From Treponema_C sp050937815 (GTDB lineage Bacteria > Spirochaetota > Spirochaetia > Treponematales > Treponemataceae): a stretch of DNA of 64,000 nucleotides. The DNA lies in the NCBI RefSeq assembly GCF_050937815.1, contig NZ_JACDIJ010000009.1, forward strand, positions 26,188-90,187. The letters are read 5' to 3'. Below, one piece after another: positions 35,862 to 44,999 of this stretch. The position numbers were made by a program, and so were the translations under genes. The notes under the pieces were generated by a model. The model searched no databases, was not told where the DNA came from, and saw only the letters and a program-made list of their open reading frames with translations. Position 1 is the first letter of the stretch; each line of letters begins with the position of its first letter.

Positions 35862-37382
35862 ATGACGTCGAACGCTATTGACGTAGAAAAACTCAATACT
35901 CTCGTTGAAATCAACGCCCGTATAAACGGAAGTTATTTCGATTTGGACGCATTGCTTGTGCACATTCTTGAATCGGCAATGCGTCTTGTTAAATGCGAAG
36001 CATCTTCACTTTTGTTTGTGGAAAATGCCGATACGCTCAAGTTTAGGGTGGCTTTGGGACCTGCAGGCATTCAAGCCCGTGAAATTCCGGTTGCCGTAAA
36101 AGGCAGTATTGCAGGCTGGGTAGTCGAAAATAACGAATCTCTAATTATAAACGATGTGCTCAGCGATCCGCGTTTTTTCGGCGCGGTGCAGGAAAAAACC
36201 GGTTACGTAACCAAAACCATGATTGCCGTTCCCCTGCGTTTTAAAAATGCCTGTATCGGTGTTATTGAGCTTTTGAATAAGGATGCCGGCATTCCCTTTA
36301 ACCGCGGCGATCTTGATATCTTGGAGCTGTTAAGCGTGCAAGCCGGTATTGCATATCAAAATGCATCGGCTTACCGTCAAGCCCGCGCAGAAATACGCGA
36401 ACTTGAATCCGCTATTTCAGAAGGAAGCGATTTTCACCGCTTTATCGCCGCCGATGAGTCGGTTTTGGATTTGTTAAAAGTAATAGAACAAATAGCGGAA
36501 ACGAATTCTTCCGTTCTTCTTTTAGGCGAAAGCGGGGTGGGCAAAGAACTGTTTGCCGAGCGCATACACTTAAAAAGCGCCAGAGCCGACAAGCCCTTTG
36601 TGCGCGTCAATTGTGCCGCTTTATCCGAGCAGTTGCTTGAAAGCGAACTGTTCGGTCATGTGCGCGGCGCCTTTACCGATGCCGTATCCGATTCTATCGG
36701 CCGTTTTGAAACTGCAAACGGCGGTACCCTGTTTTTGGACGAAATAGGGGAGTTGCCTTTTAATTTACAGGCAAAGCTTTTGCGCGTTATTCAAAGCCGC
36801 AGTTTTGAAAAGGTCGGTTCAAGTAAAACGATTTCGGTGGATGTGCGGATTATCGCCGCTACAAACCGCGATTTGGAAGCAATGATAAAAGAAGGCACAT
36901 TCCGATCCGATTTATATTTTAGGCTTAATGTATTGCCGATAACGGTGCCTCCGCTGCGGCGCAGGCGCGGCGATATTGAGCCGCTTGCCGAATTCTTCAG
37001 GAAAAAATTCAGCACGGAAACAAAGAAGAATTTTACCGGTTTTTCGCGTGATGCACTGCATTTGCTGTATACCTATACATGGCCGGGTAATATCCGTGAA
37101 TTGGAGAATTCCATAGAGCGCGCCTGCGTGCTGGGAAAGCCGCCGCTGATAGAGGCTTCGGATCTCAGATTGAATTGTCCCGAAATTTCAAGCGGTATTT
37201 GCGGTTTTTCGGAAGCCGAACATGCGAATATATCATTAAAGAATGCGTTGTATTATTTTAAAAAACAATATGTTACAAGAGTATTGGAGCAAACGGGATG
37301 GAACCAAACGGAGGCTGCAAAGGTGCTTGATGTTCAGCGTACCTATGTTTCGCGTTTGATGCATGAGCTTGCAATACGCTGA
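35862..37382 (+). CDS. GAF-domain sigma54-type transcriptional activator (GAFTDA variant)
   Basis: 506 residues: an N-terminal GAF domain (about 20-165), an AAA+ domain (about 190-415) with Walker A LLGESGVGKE, Walker B GGTLFLDEIGEL and an R-finger region, and a Fis-type HTH at the C-terminus (NQTEAAKVLDVQRTYVSRLMHEL). The sigma54-contacting loop reads GAFTDA where the consensus is GAFTGA. Treponemes carry RpoN, so sigma54 activation is possible but the changed loop makes it uncertain. The ATG at 35862 is preferred over a TTG 15 bp upstream. Confidence 0.88.
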   Translation: MTSNAIDVEKLNTLVEINARINGSYFDLDALLVHILESAMRLVKCEASSLLFVENADTLKFRVALGPAGIQAREIPVAVKGSIAGWVVENNESLIINDVLSDPRFFGAVQEKTGYVTKTMIAVPLRFKNACIGVIELLNKDAGIPFNRGDLDILELLSVQAGIAYQNASAYRQARAEIRELESAISEGSDFHRFIAADESVLDLLKVIEQIAETNSSVLLLGESGVGKELFAERIHLKSARADKPFVRVNCAALSEQLLESELFGHVRGAFTDAVSDSIGRFETANGGTLFLDEIGELPFNLQAKLLRVIQSRSFEKVGSSKTISVDVRIIAATNRDLEAMIKEGTFRSDLYFRLNVLPITVPPLRRRRGDIEPLAEFFRKKFSTETKKNFTGFSRDALHLLYTYTWPGNIRELENSIERACVLGKPPLIEASDLRLNCPEISSGICGFSEAEHANISLKNALYYFKKQYVTRVLEQTGWNQTEAAKVLDVQRTYVSRLMHELAIR

Positions 37383-37404
37383 GTACAGGACTACAGGAGT
37401 TAGT

Positions 37405-38076
37405 ATGGAACAAACCGAAAAAAAGACCCTAAGTGATTATATCGGCGGCTTTATCGTATCGTATAGAAAGCCGATTATCGGATTGCTTATTTTTATTTTT
37501 GCCGCAGCTCTTGCAACGGGTATAGTATTGTCCGTTTTATCGGCACAAAAAAAAGCCGGTCTTATAAAATTCGATGCTTTGGAATTCGAGTACAATAAAA
37601 TTCAAGATGCGGAAAACGGCAATGAGGACAAAAAAAATGAAATCAGTGCCGGATTAAAAGCTCTTGCCGAAAAATCGTCGGGTATTGTGCGCACCCGTGC
37701 CGCAATGCTGGCCGCCGATATCGCATTTAAAGATAAAAATTGGGAAGAATCCCGAACCTATTGGCTTTTGGCGGCGGAATCCCAAAAAAAATCCTATACG
37801 GCGCCCCTTTGTTTTTACAATGCGGCCGTGTGCAGCGACGAAATGGGAGATTCGGAAAAAGCGGTGTTGTATTTTACGACGGCTTCGCAAAACGCCGACT
37901 TTCCTCTTGTTTCCCGCGCATTGTTTAATGCCGGACGTATAGAAGAAAGCCGCAGTAATTATGCGCAAGCGGCCGAATATTATCAAAAACTTAACGATTC
38001 TTACAGCGGAACCGATTGGGCCGATTTAGGTAAAAGCCGCGTAATTGCACTGCGTGCTTCGGGGAAAATCGAATAG
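37405..38076 (+). CDS. YfgM/TPR-like single-span membrane protein
   Basis: 223 residues: a short cytoplasmic N-terminus, one span (about 22-45, PIIGLLIFIFAAALATGIVLSVL), then periplasmic TPR-like repeats (AVLYFTTASQNADFPLVSRALFNAGRIEESRSNYAQAAEYYQKLND). The layout resembles YfgM, an ancillary SecYEG/BamB-interacting protein. ACAGGAG selects the ATG at 37405. Confidence 0.7.
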   Translation: MEQTEKKTLSDYIGGFIVSYRKPIIGLLIFIFAAALATGIVLSVLSAQKKAGLIKFDALEFEYNKIQDAENGNEDKKNEISAGLKALAEKSSGIVRTRAAMLAADIAFKDKNWEESRTYWLLAAESQKKSYTAPLCFYNAAVCSDEMGDSEKAVLYFTTASQNADFPLVSRALFNAGRIEESRSNYAQAAEYYQKLNDSYSGTDWADLGKSRVIALRASGKIE

Positions 38077-38093
38077 GGAATTAAAACGGTTTT

Positions 38094-38819
38094 ATGTCGG
38101 AAGGTACGGTAAAAAATAAAATACGGCGGTTTTTACTTTTTGTGCCGCTGTGTTTTATAGGCTTATATACCTGCTGCGGCTTGGAAACTTTTTATGAAAT
38201 AAAACCGCCGTACGGCGCAATTGCGCAAAATCCCGCCGACGGTGTAACGATTCCGCAGCCGCCGGTACACGGCAGCGAAAGCCGTAAATTCGAGTTTTCA
38301 ACGGAGGCGAACAACGGTGCGGGTTTTATAGCCCCCGGTACGGAAGTATACTACCGTATTTACAATTCCGTGGAAAAATTACAGCAGGATGCAAAAGCCG
38401 TTAATGCCGCAAATACGGATGTTGCCGGCAACGGTTTTTTTAAAATGAAAAGCTTATATTACACACCGCTTCGAATTAAAGACGGCGGGAAAAATCAGGA
38501 TTTGCTTATAGAAGGGGCGCATAGGGTTGTTATACGCTTAGCCGATGAAGAAGCGTATACGGGCGGCGTTTTTTTGGACGGTACGCTGACCTTTGAGCCC
38601 GTACTTCGCAATAAAGATATATCGTTCGACCTTATACCGTCTGCGCCGAATCCGCAGCCGCCCCTTCAAACCGATAGCGATTTTGATTTTTCAGGAAACG
38701 AAAGCGGTTATTGGTATGTAAATGCGTATGCCGTTTCCGTCGGGCTGCTTTCTTCTACATGGACACGATCGGTAAGTAAAGTATTGCCGCTCGGTTTTTT
38801 GGCATTTAAAAAAGAATAA
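38094..38819 (+). CDS. Lipoprotein of unknown function
   Basis: 241 residues with a lipoprotein signal: FLLFVPLCFIGLYTC|CGLE, lipidated cysteine near residue 27. The remainder is soluble, beta-rich and Pro/Asn-rich (IKPPYGAIAQNPADGVTIPQPPVHG). It follows the YfgM-like gene by 17 bp and precedes a probable outer-membrane barrel. No family recognised. Confidence 0.65.
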   Translation: MSEGTVKNKIRRFLLFVPLCFIGLYTCCGLETFYEIKPPYGAIAQNPADGVTIPQPPVHGSESRKFEFSTEANNGAGFIAPGTEVYYRIYNSVEKLQQDAKAVNAANTDVAGNGFFKMKSLYYTPLRIKDGGKNQDLLIEGAHRVVIRLADEEAYTGGVFLDGTLTFEPVLRNKDISFDLIPSAPNPQPPLQTDSDFDFSGNESGYWYVNAYAVSVGLLSSTWTRSVSKVLPLGFLAFKKE

Positions 38820-38866
38820 GGATATTTTTGCTTTTTTATATTACGATTACAGTCGATAATAAAAGT

Positions 38867-39538
38867 ATGAAAAAGCTTGCAGTCGTTTTTTTTGTTTTTT
38901 CTTTTACCGTTTTACTGTATGCCGGGAATAAGGTAACCTTTTCTGCCGGTGCCGCCTATACGCACTATTTTTTGCAAAATAAACTGGATCCGAGTGCCGC
39001 ACATACTTCTCCGTCCTGGTCGGGTATGAAAACCGGCATAGTACGTGAAAAAATCACGGGGCCTGCTTTGTCGGTCGATATACGTGCGCATTATTTTTAC
39101 ACAATGATGCAAATTTGCTTTGCAAAAAACGATTTTAGTGATATACTGAATACAGGTAATTTAAGTGCTGCTTTGGTTAATTCCGGTGCATATGTTTTGG
39201 ATATACAGTCCGGAGCCGGCTATACCTTTTTTAGGAACAAACCGGTGACTGTTTTTCTGGGCGGCGCTCTGGGATTTAACGCACGGAATCTTGCTATAAA
39301 GATATCCGGAAACGAATACACACGCACTGATATTATTTTCGGAACAGGTGTAAATGCTTTGCTTTCCTGTTATCCGCTTTCTTTTTTGGGCTTATATATG
39401 GGAGTAGCCGACACTGTGTATTTTTTACCGCTTAAAACCGTGCGTAAATTTGACGACGGACAGTTAAAAGCTTCGGTAATAAAAAGTTTGGTTGCAAACA
39501 GTTTTAACGTAAAAGCGGGTATTGCAATTCGTTTGTAA
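38867..39538 (+). CDS. Probable outer-membrane beta-barrel protein
   Basis: 223 residues. Signal peptide KKLAVVFFVFSFTVLLYA|GNKVTFSAG, then about eight amphipathic strands (VTFSAGAAYTHYF, ALSVDIRAHYFYTMMQICF, SGAGYTFFRNKPVTVFLGGALGF) and a closing FNVKAGIAIRL. The size fits a small 8-stranded barrel. The ATG at 38867 fits the signal peptide; the Shine-Dalgarno sequence is weak. No specific family recognised. Confidence 0.6.
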   Translation: MKKLAVVFFVFSFTVLLYAGNKVTFSAGAAYTHYFLQNKLDPSAAHTSPSWSGMKTGIVREKITGPALSVDIRAHYFYTMMQICFAKNDFSDILNTGNLSAALVNSGAYVLDIQSGAGYTFFRNKPVTVFLGGALGFNARNLAIKISGNEYTRTDIIFGTGVNALLSCYPLSFLGLYMGVADTVYFLPLKTVRKFDDGQLKASVIKSLVANSFNVKAGIAIRL

Positions 39539-39653
39539 AAAAGCAGTAATTAATGAGGAGGAATGCTGCTGAAAATCGAAGTTAAAATGCTTCTATGTTT
39601 TTAACGGCATTTTGAGAATTCCTACTTAAATTATAATACGAGGGGAGTACTCT

Positions 39654-41390
39654 ATGCGAAAAATACTATTATTTTTAACGACGACTGTATTACATATCTT
39701 CATTATATCGAGTTGTACCGTTTACGGACATAAGGATGTGTATTCGGATATCAAAGATAAAAACGGCGCAGAGCAAAATGTGATTATCTTTTTTGATGAC
39801 GAACGCTTTATTACTACAGAGTTCAGCAGTTTATCGGATAAACCCTCCGAAGTTCTTTCCGGTTCGTATTCATTACGGGGAAGCTATGACGGCACGGCAC
39901 AAAATACATCATTTCTCTGTACTAATTGCAGTACCTTTCCTCTTATGCGTCTTCATACGTATGAAGTCAGCTTTGATTACCGAATATTGACGGAACAAAA
40001 CGACGGCTTTGAAGTGCTTTTTTATTCTCCTTCTGCGGCACTGCGGAACGAGTGGCTTAAAAGTCTTATTATTACCCAAAAAAATGGAATGGACGGTACG
40101 GCTTCGCTGCAATGTACATTGCTTGATTTTGACGATTATTCGATAAAATGGAATATTGTCGGAAAGGGTGCGATTGCAATCGATAATATATCCATAAAGC
40201 ATGTAAACGGCAGTTCGGCGTCTTCATCTGCGGTTATGCTTTTTTCCGACATTGAAGCTACGAGTGCTTTAATTGCCGTTTCGGAAAAAACAATTACCAA
40301 AAAAGTGCAAAACAGGCCTTCTCTTGCCATTTTTTCACCTTGGACCGGTGTAAACCCCATAGATGAGTGCGATTGCAAAGAAACGCCCTATTCTTTAATT
40401 TGGACATCGCGGGGAACTTCGGCCGATATCGAATCGCCGCATGCAGTTCTTTCGGCAGAAGAAAAGTACCGTATGTATTCCGATACCGATACGCTTTATG
40501 TTATATCGGCGCAGTGGAATGCTTGGATGCCGTCGGAAAATACCCTGTCTAAATATTCTCCCTTTTTTCTTGATGAATCTTTTAAACCTCACAACCGTTC
40601 CGAATATCCGGAAACGCTTATGCTGAATTTTGAACATCGGGATTGGCCCGCTTTATTGGCCGAAAAAGCCGCCAATTATAAAAAAGCGGGCTTTGACGGC
40701 TTGTTGTTCGATTGGTGGAATAATGAAGCGGGAAACGGCAGAAGTACAAAAAAAGTCGAAGCGGTGCGTTCGAAAATCTTAAAAAAAATCCGCCAAAAGG
40801 TCGGAGACGGTTTTGTTCTTATGGGTAATGTGAACTGGAATGTCGAAGATTCGAGTACAAAATATCTTTCCGGGGTATTCCTCGAATTGTGGAAAGAATG
40901 GCCCGAACGCCCCTACAGTTTAACCTATGAAGACGAAGCCGTCAACGGTATTTTTTCGATTCAGCGGATGGAAGACACATTGCGGCATTGGGATTCGGTT
41001 TTGCTTTGGCCTAAAATCATTGCCGTTGAAAATTGGAAGGTAACAAAAAACAATTACATTTCCGACAGATACAGTGAAGAAAACTACCGGTTTGCAAAAT
41101 TGTTTGCCGCAATGACCTGCGTTATTCCCGAAAACGGCTATTTTTTGTATGCCGACAATAATAAAGATATCGCCGGTTCCGATCACGACCATGCCTACTA
41201 TGATTTTTATAATACCGATTTCGGAAAACCTGTTTCCAATATGATAACGATAAAGGACGGGGTTGCATACAAAGAATACGAAAACGGTATCATTGCATAT
41301 AACAGAACGCTTGCGCCGGCGGTTTTTGTTACTGCAAGCGGTATGAAGATTCATACGAGTGCTTTGGGAGGCGTCTTTATTCCCCGCTGA
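39654..41390 (+). CDS. Lipoprotein with glycoside-hydrolase-like domain
   Basis: 578 residues. Lipobox FIISSC near residue 21. A beta-sandwich-like N-terminal region (about 55-180) precedes a TIM-barrel-like domain with GFDGLLFDWWNNEAG (strand with acidic end), FVLMGNVNWNVEDSS and VFLELWKEWPERPY, reminiscent of hypothetical glycosyl hydrolase families of the GHL15 kind. It probably acts on polysaccharide at the cell surface or periplasm; substrate unknown. AGGGGAG precedes the ATG; a TATAAT lies at 39632-39637. Confidence 0.6.
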   Translation: MRKILLFLTTTVLHIFIISSCTVYGHKDVYSDIKDKNGAEQNVIIFFDDERFITTEFSSLSDKPSEVLSGSYSLRGSYDGTAQNTSFLCTNCSTFPLMRLHTYEVSFDYRILTEQNDGFEVLFYSPSAALRNEWLKSLIITQKNGMDGTASLQCTLLDFDDYSIKWNIVGKGAIAIDNISIKHVNGSSASSSAVMLFSDIEATSALIAVSEKTITKKVQNRPSLAIFSPWTGVNPIDECDCKETPYSLIWTSRGTSADIESPHAVLSAEEKYRMYSDTDTLYVISAQWNAWMPSENTLSKYSPFFLDESFKPHNRSEYPETLMLNFEHRDWPALLAEKAANYKKAGFDGLLFDWWNNEAGNGRSTKKVEAVRSKILKKIRQKVGDGFVLMGNVNWNVEDSSTKYLSGVFLELWKEWPERPYSLTYEDEAVNGIFSIQRMEDTLRHWDSVLLWPKIIAVENWKVTKNNYISDRYSEENYRFAKLFAAMTCVIPENGYFLYADNNKDIAGSDHDHAYYDFYNTDFGKPVSNMITIKDGVAYKEYENGIIAYNRTLAPAVFVTASGMKIHTSALGGVFIPR

Positions 41391-41420
41391 TTTTATATTT
41401 TGTATTATGATTTTACAAAA

Positions 41421-41466
41421 AAAGTGCAAGACCGCTTAACTGATGTTGCGGTCTATACTTTTTTTT
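41421..41466 (+). terminator. Terminator after the glycoside-hydrolase-like gene
   Basis: AGACCGC / GCGGTCT stem (41429-41435 and 41448-41454) extended by an outer AAGT/ACTT pair and followed by eight T. Confidence 0.75.
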
Positions 41467-41474
41467 GCTATACT
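41446..41474 (+). promoter_or_regulatory. Chemoreceptor gene promoter
   Basis: TTGCGG (41446-41451), a 17-bp spacer and TATACT (41469-41474), partly inside the terminator. A perfect palindrome CCGAAT-gtaat-ATTCGG (41495-41511) lies in the predicted leader and could be a regulatory or stabilising hairpin. Confidence 0.45.
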
Positions 41475-41532
41475 GTAAAAACCCACTATGTAAACCGAAT
41501 GTAATATTCGGATAAAAGGAGATAACGGAACT

Positions 41533-43662
41533 ATGGTTCAAAAAAAGGCTGAAGCTCAACCCAACCGTATTCACAAACGTACCCGTTCTATCGGTACCAA
41601 ATTATTGCTTTTTACGCTTCTTTTGTTATCGGTTCAGTATGCAATCATTGCATATAAAGATTGGCGCAGTATTGAACAGTTTTCCGAAAATCAAGTCCAA
41701 ACAATTGCGGATCTTAAACATGCTGCCTTTAATAATGAGGTAAACAGTTATGCACTTATCGGACGCATATTATTGGATAATATTGTTTACAATGAACCTA
41801 TAATTAAAGCTTTTGCAAGTCGCGACAGGCAGGAATTGTTGGCGTTAACGCTTCCGCTTTTTAAAAATATGAAACAAAAATATAGGGCGCAGCAATTTCA
41901 TTTTCATACTGCACCTGCCGTTTCTTTTTTGCGCGTACAAAATCCTGCAAAGTTCGGCGATGATCTTTCCGCATTTCGAAAGACGATTCTTGAAGCGAAT
42001 AAGCAGCAAAAAGAAATATGCGGTCTTGAAGTCGGCGTAAGCGATTTGGGCTTTCGTGTCGTAAAACCCCTGTTTACTGCGGCCGGTCAGCATATCGGAA
42101 GCGTTGAGTACGGCGGGGCGATAAACAATCAATTTATCGAGCAGCTTGTTGCAAATTGTACTCAGGATGTGTTAAGCGGCGGTATGGATGTAAGCATTTG
42201 TGCGCGTACTTTGGATAATGAATATAAAATGATGGGATCGAACTTCGAACGGGAACCGGAAAGCGGCGCCGATTTTATTATGAATTCATTGACCGATGAC
42301 GGCATTGTTCGCATGGAAGGCAACTATGCGGTTGCTTATTACCCGCTTAAGGATTTTTCGGATAAATCGGTCGGTTATGTCAAATTCCGTTTTTCGATTG
42401 AAAATATTATTGCAAGCCGAAATGCTTTTTTTATAAAAACAACGGTTGTTTTAATTGTCATTTTGTGTCTTTTTATATTAACCATTACCCTGTTTACCCG
42501 TATGTTTATTATAAAACCGGTTAATAAGGTTATTCATGCTTTAAAAAATATTGCCGAAGGCGATTTAACCGTGCGGCTGCCCGTTGTGGGAAACGACGAA
42601 ATTGCAAAACTTTCGCAGTACTTTGAACAAACGATTGAAAAAATCAGCTCGGTAATAAAATCGGTCTCCGAAAATACGGGAAAAATGCAAGTTGTCGGAG
42701 AAAAGCTGGCGAATAATATGAATGAAACCGCAGCTTCCGTCGCTCAAATCAGTAAAAATATAGAATCCGTACAAGCTGAAACGATAAATCAAAGTGCAAG
42801 CGTTACCGAAACTTCCGCAACAATTGAAGAAGTGATTAAAAACCTTAAACAACTGGACGACAACATAGAAATGCAGGCTGCAAGCGTAGCCGAATCTTCG
42901 GCGGCTGTAGAAGAAATGGTTGCAAATATCGGATCCGTTTCGAAAACATTGGAAAAAAACAATGCGGTTATAAAAACCGTCTATGATCAAACCAAAAACG
43001 GTAAAGACGGTGCACGTTCGGCAAACGAAGTCGTAAGCCAAATAGCCGAAAAATCGGAATCGCTTCTTGAAGCAAGTCAAATTATTCAAAACATTGCAAG
43101 CCAAACGAATCTTTTAGCTATGAATGCTGCAATTGAAGCCGCCCATGCCGGCGAAAGCGGAAAGGGATTTGCCGTCGTTGCCGATGAAATCAGAAAACTT
43201 GCCGAAGAGTCGAATATGCAGGGTAAGCAAATTACCGATGTTATAAAAGATTCGATACAAATCATAGGTAATTTGACTGTTGCCGGCGCCGGTGCGGAAA
43301 AAACCTTCGCCGAAGTCTATGAATTGGTAAATCAAATATCGCAGCAGGAAGAATTGATTGTGGGTGCAATGAAAGAGCAGGAAAATGCAAGCTTGGAAGT
43401 ATTGACGGCAATACGCAGTATAAACGAAATAACCGTCGGTGTCCGCGATGCTTCGGGTGAAATGTTGCGCGGCGGCGAACAAGTTGCACAGGAAATGCAC
43501 AAGCTTAACGAAATAACCCATGCGATAAACAAGCGCATGGCGGGCATGGTTTCGGCATCCGACCAAATTAATCATGCAGTACAAGCCGTAAACAGCGTTA
43601 CGCAGGAAAATACGGCCAGTATTGAAAGTTTGGCCGATGAGGTGGGTAAATTCAAGGTGTAA
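41533..43662 (+). CDS. Methyl-accepting chemotaxis protein, dCache_3 sensor
   Basis: 709 residues. TM1 at about 23-40; a periplasmic dCache_3-type sensor (about 55-295) with FHFHTAPAVSFLRVQNPAKFGDDLSAFR and GLEVGVSDLGFRVVKPLF; TM2 at about 300-322; HAMP to about 375; a coiled-coil signalling domain whose tip reads LLAMNAAIEAAHAGESGKGFAVVADEIRKLAE (about 525-560), where CheA/CheW dock. AAGGAG precedes the ATG. Ligand unknown. Transcribed alone or with the next gene. Confidence 0.94.
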   Translation: MVQKKAEAQPNRIHKRTRSIGTKLLLFTLLLLSVQYAIIAYKDWRSIEQFSENQVQTIADLKHAAFNNEVNSYALIGRILLDNIVYNEPIIKAFASRDRQELLALTLPLFKNMKQKYRAQQFHFHTAPAVSFLRVQNPAKFGDDLSAFRKTILEANKQQKEICGLEVGVSDLGFRVVKPLFTAAGQHIGSVEYGGAINNQFIEQLVANCTQDVLSGGMDVSICARTLDNEYKMMGSNFEREPESGADFIMNSLTDDGIVRMEGNYAVAYYPLKDFSDKSVGYVKFRFSIENIIASRNAFFIKTTVVLIVILCLFILTITLFTRMFIIKPVNKVIHALKNIAEGDLTVRLPVVGNDEIAKLSQYFEQTIEKISSVIKSVSENTGKMQVVGEKLANNMNETAASVAQISKNIESVQAETINQSASVTETSATIEEVIKNLKQLDDNIEMQAASVAESSAAVEEMVANIGSVSKTLEKNNAVIKTVYDQTKNGKDGARSANEVVSQIAEKSESLLEASQIIQNIASQTNLLAMNAAIEAAHAGESGKGFAVVADEIRKLAEESNMQGKQITDVIKDSIQIIGNLTVAGAGAEKTFAEVYELVNQISQQEELIVGAMKEQENASLEVLTAIRSINEITVGVRDASGEMLRGGEQVAQEMHKLNEITHAINKRMAGMVSASDQINHAVQAVNSVTQENTASIESLADEVGKFKV

Positions 43663-43692
43663 CAACCGTTTAAAACGATAAGGGGCTTTGCA

Positions 43693-44457
43693 ATGAAAAT
43701 GTCCGTTGAAAAACTGAAACAGGTAAACACGGTATTTACCTTTGTGTTTTTTATACTTATATCGCTGTTTGCTGCCGGAGTTCTTGTATATACGGCCGTC
43801 GATTTTATAGGCGGCTTGAGCCGTTCTTATGAGCGCGGTGTGGATATTATAGAAAACATCGAAAATGCCGACGAACTTATATATTCTACGGAATTTATAG
43901 GTGCAATTAAGGATGTGTATGTCTTCGCAAAAACAGGCGGCGCAGTTTCCTTAGGTTTTGAAAAATCAGACGTCTGGAAGGCTACAGGCTATAACAGTTA
44001 TTCGGATCATTCGGCTGCGGATGAAATTCTTAACTTTTATTTTGTTCCAAAGTATGCAAACAAAAGCAGCCCCTTGTTTGAACAAGACGTTATGATAGTC
44101 TTTTATCAGTTCGTGCAGGAAGAGGACGGCAATAAAAACGGATTGTACACGCCGTTACCTAAAAATGTATATATTGCGGCGCTTAGGGATACGGACGGCG
44201 ATAAAAAGTTGACTTTCAAGGACGATACCGCCCTCTATGTTTCCGAATACGACGGCAGCAGTTTAAAAAAGATTTCAGACAGTGTTTTTGGCTGCCAAGC
44301 CTCCGGCAATACCGAGATTCTTTTTTGCGAATATGAAAACAACCGCTGTATTTATAAAGTCTATAATATGGACGATGATACGGTAAAAACCGTTTTTACC
44401 GCCGCCGGAACGGAACCTGAAAAGAATTTTCACCGGTTTTATCGAGTTTTTAACTGA
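43693..44457 (+). CDS. Membrane-anchored protein with EF-hand-like loop
   Basis: 254 residues: one N-terminal span (about 14-38) and a soluble periplasmic part. The loop ALRDTDGDKKLTFKDDTALY (near 165-185) has the DxDxDxxL pattern of a calcium-binding EF-hand/dockerin loop. AAGGGG precedes the ATG. The stop shares bases with the next start (TGATG). Family unknown. Confidence 0.6.
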   Translation: MKMSVEKLKQVNTVFTFVFFILISLFAAGVLVYTAVDFIGGLSRSYERGVDIIENIENADELIYSTEFIGAIKDVYVFAKTGGAVSLGFEKSDVWKATGYNSYSDHSAADEILNFYFVPKYANKSSPLFEQDVMIVFYQFVQEEDGNKNGLYTPLPKNVYIAALRDTDGDKKLTFKDDTALYVSEYDGSSLKKISDSVFGCQASGNTEILFCEYENNRCIYKVYNMDDDTVKTVFTAAGTEPEKNFHRFYRVFN

Positions 44458-44879
44458 TGCGTATACGGCCTCACCATATTTTATGTATGCGCGCCTTTAG
44501 AGGGCACGGTTATTCTCCTTCCTTTGTGAACAATATGCATACCGTGATAGCGCGCATAAAAAAAGAAGGCAGGCTTGAAATTATTTCGGGCTGTGACGAT
44601 ATTTGTTCCTCTTGTCCTCATTTGATTCAAGATAAGGCCGGGGGAGAGGAATTCCGTGACGCCAATTTCGCGCTTTGTGACGGCGAAGAAAAAATTACGG
44701 CTATCGATGCAAATGTCTGCGCTTTTTTAGGCATAAGCGAGGGGTTTTACACTTGCAGCGAGCTTGAGCGCAAAGTTAAAAGCGAACTGACCGAAGCCGC
44801 TTTTGAAGTAATTTGCGCCCCCTGCGAATGGAAACAACGCGGCGTATGTACCTACGAGGTTGTGTACGGGAGATCTTAG
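44457..44879 (+). CDS. DUF1284 family protein
   Basis: 140 residues starting MRIRPHHILCM, followed by conserved cysteines in CDDICSSCPHL and CAPCEWKQRGVCTY, the DUF1284 pattern; the cysteines suggest an iron-sulfur or metal site. Cytoplasmic; role unknown. It is the last conventional gene before the Rhs cassette array. Confidence 0.8.
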   Translation: MRIRPHHILCMRAFRGHGYSPSFVNNMHTVIARIKKEGRLEIISGCDDICSSCPHLIQDKAGGEEFRDANFALCDGEEKITAIDANVCAFLGISEGFYTCSELERKVKSELTEAAFEVICAPCEWKQRGVCTYEVVYGRS

Positions 44880-44884
44880 TTTTC

Positions 44885-44985
44885 GTAGGGAGGAGCGTGT
44901 TCGGCAGCTGCTTCGGCAGGCTACGTCTGTCTTGTGCCGTCTTCGGTGTAGGCGGAGATAACGTGTTTTTGTCTTCTCCCTACGG
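44885..44985 (+). repeat. Long-armed inverted repeat at the left border of the Rhs array
   Basis: CGTAGGGAG (44885-44893) is exactly complementary to CTCCCTACG (44977-44985), enclosing GC-rich sequence with its own short complementary stretches. Rhs homology starts 15 bp later (45000). There is no gene in 44880-44999. Confidence 0.5.
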
Positions 44986-44999
44986 CTATGTTGTAGAGT

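Noticed and set aside
35862..37382. NtrC-type response regulator
   Set aside because: The N-terminal domain is GAF, without the receiver acidic pocket or a partner kinase nearby.
41491..41515. Sigma28 promoter before the chemoreceptor gene (TAAA...CGGATAA)
   Set aside because: Spacing is 13 rather than about 15 and the GCCGATAA box has two mismatches; the TTGCGG-17-TATACT promoter is better.
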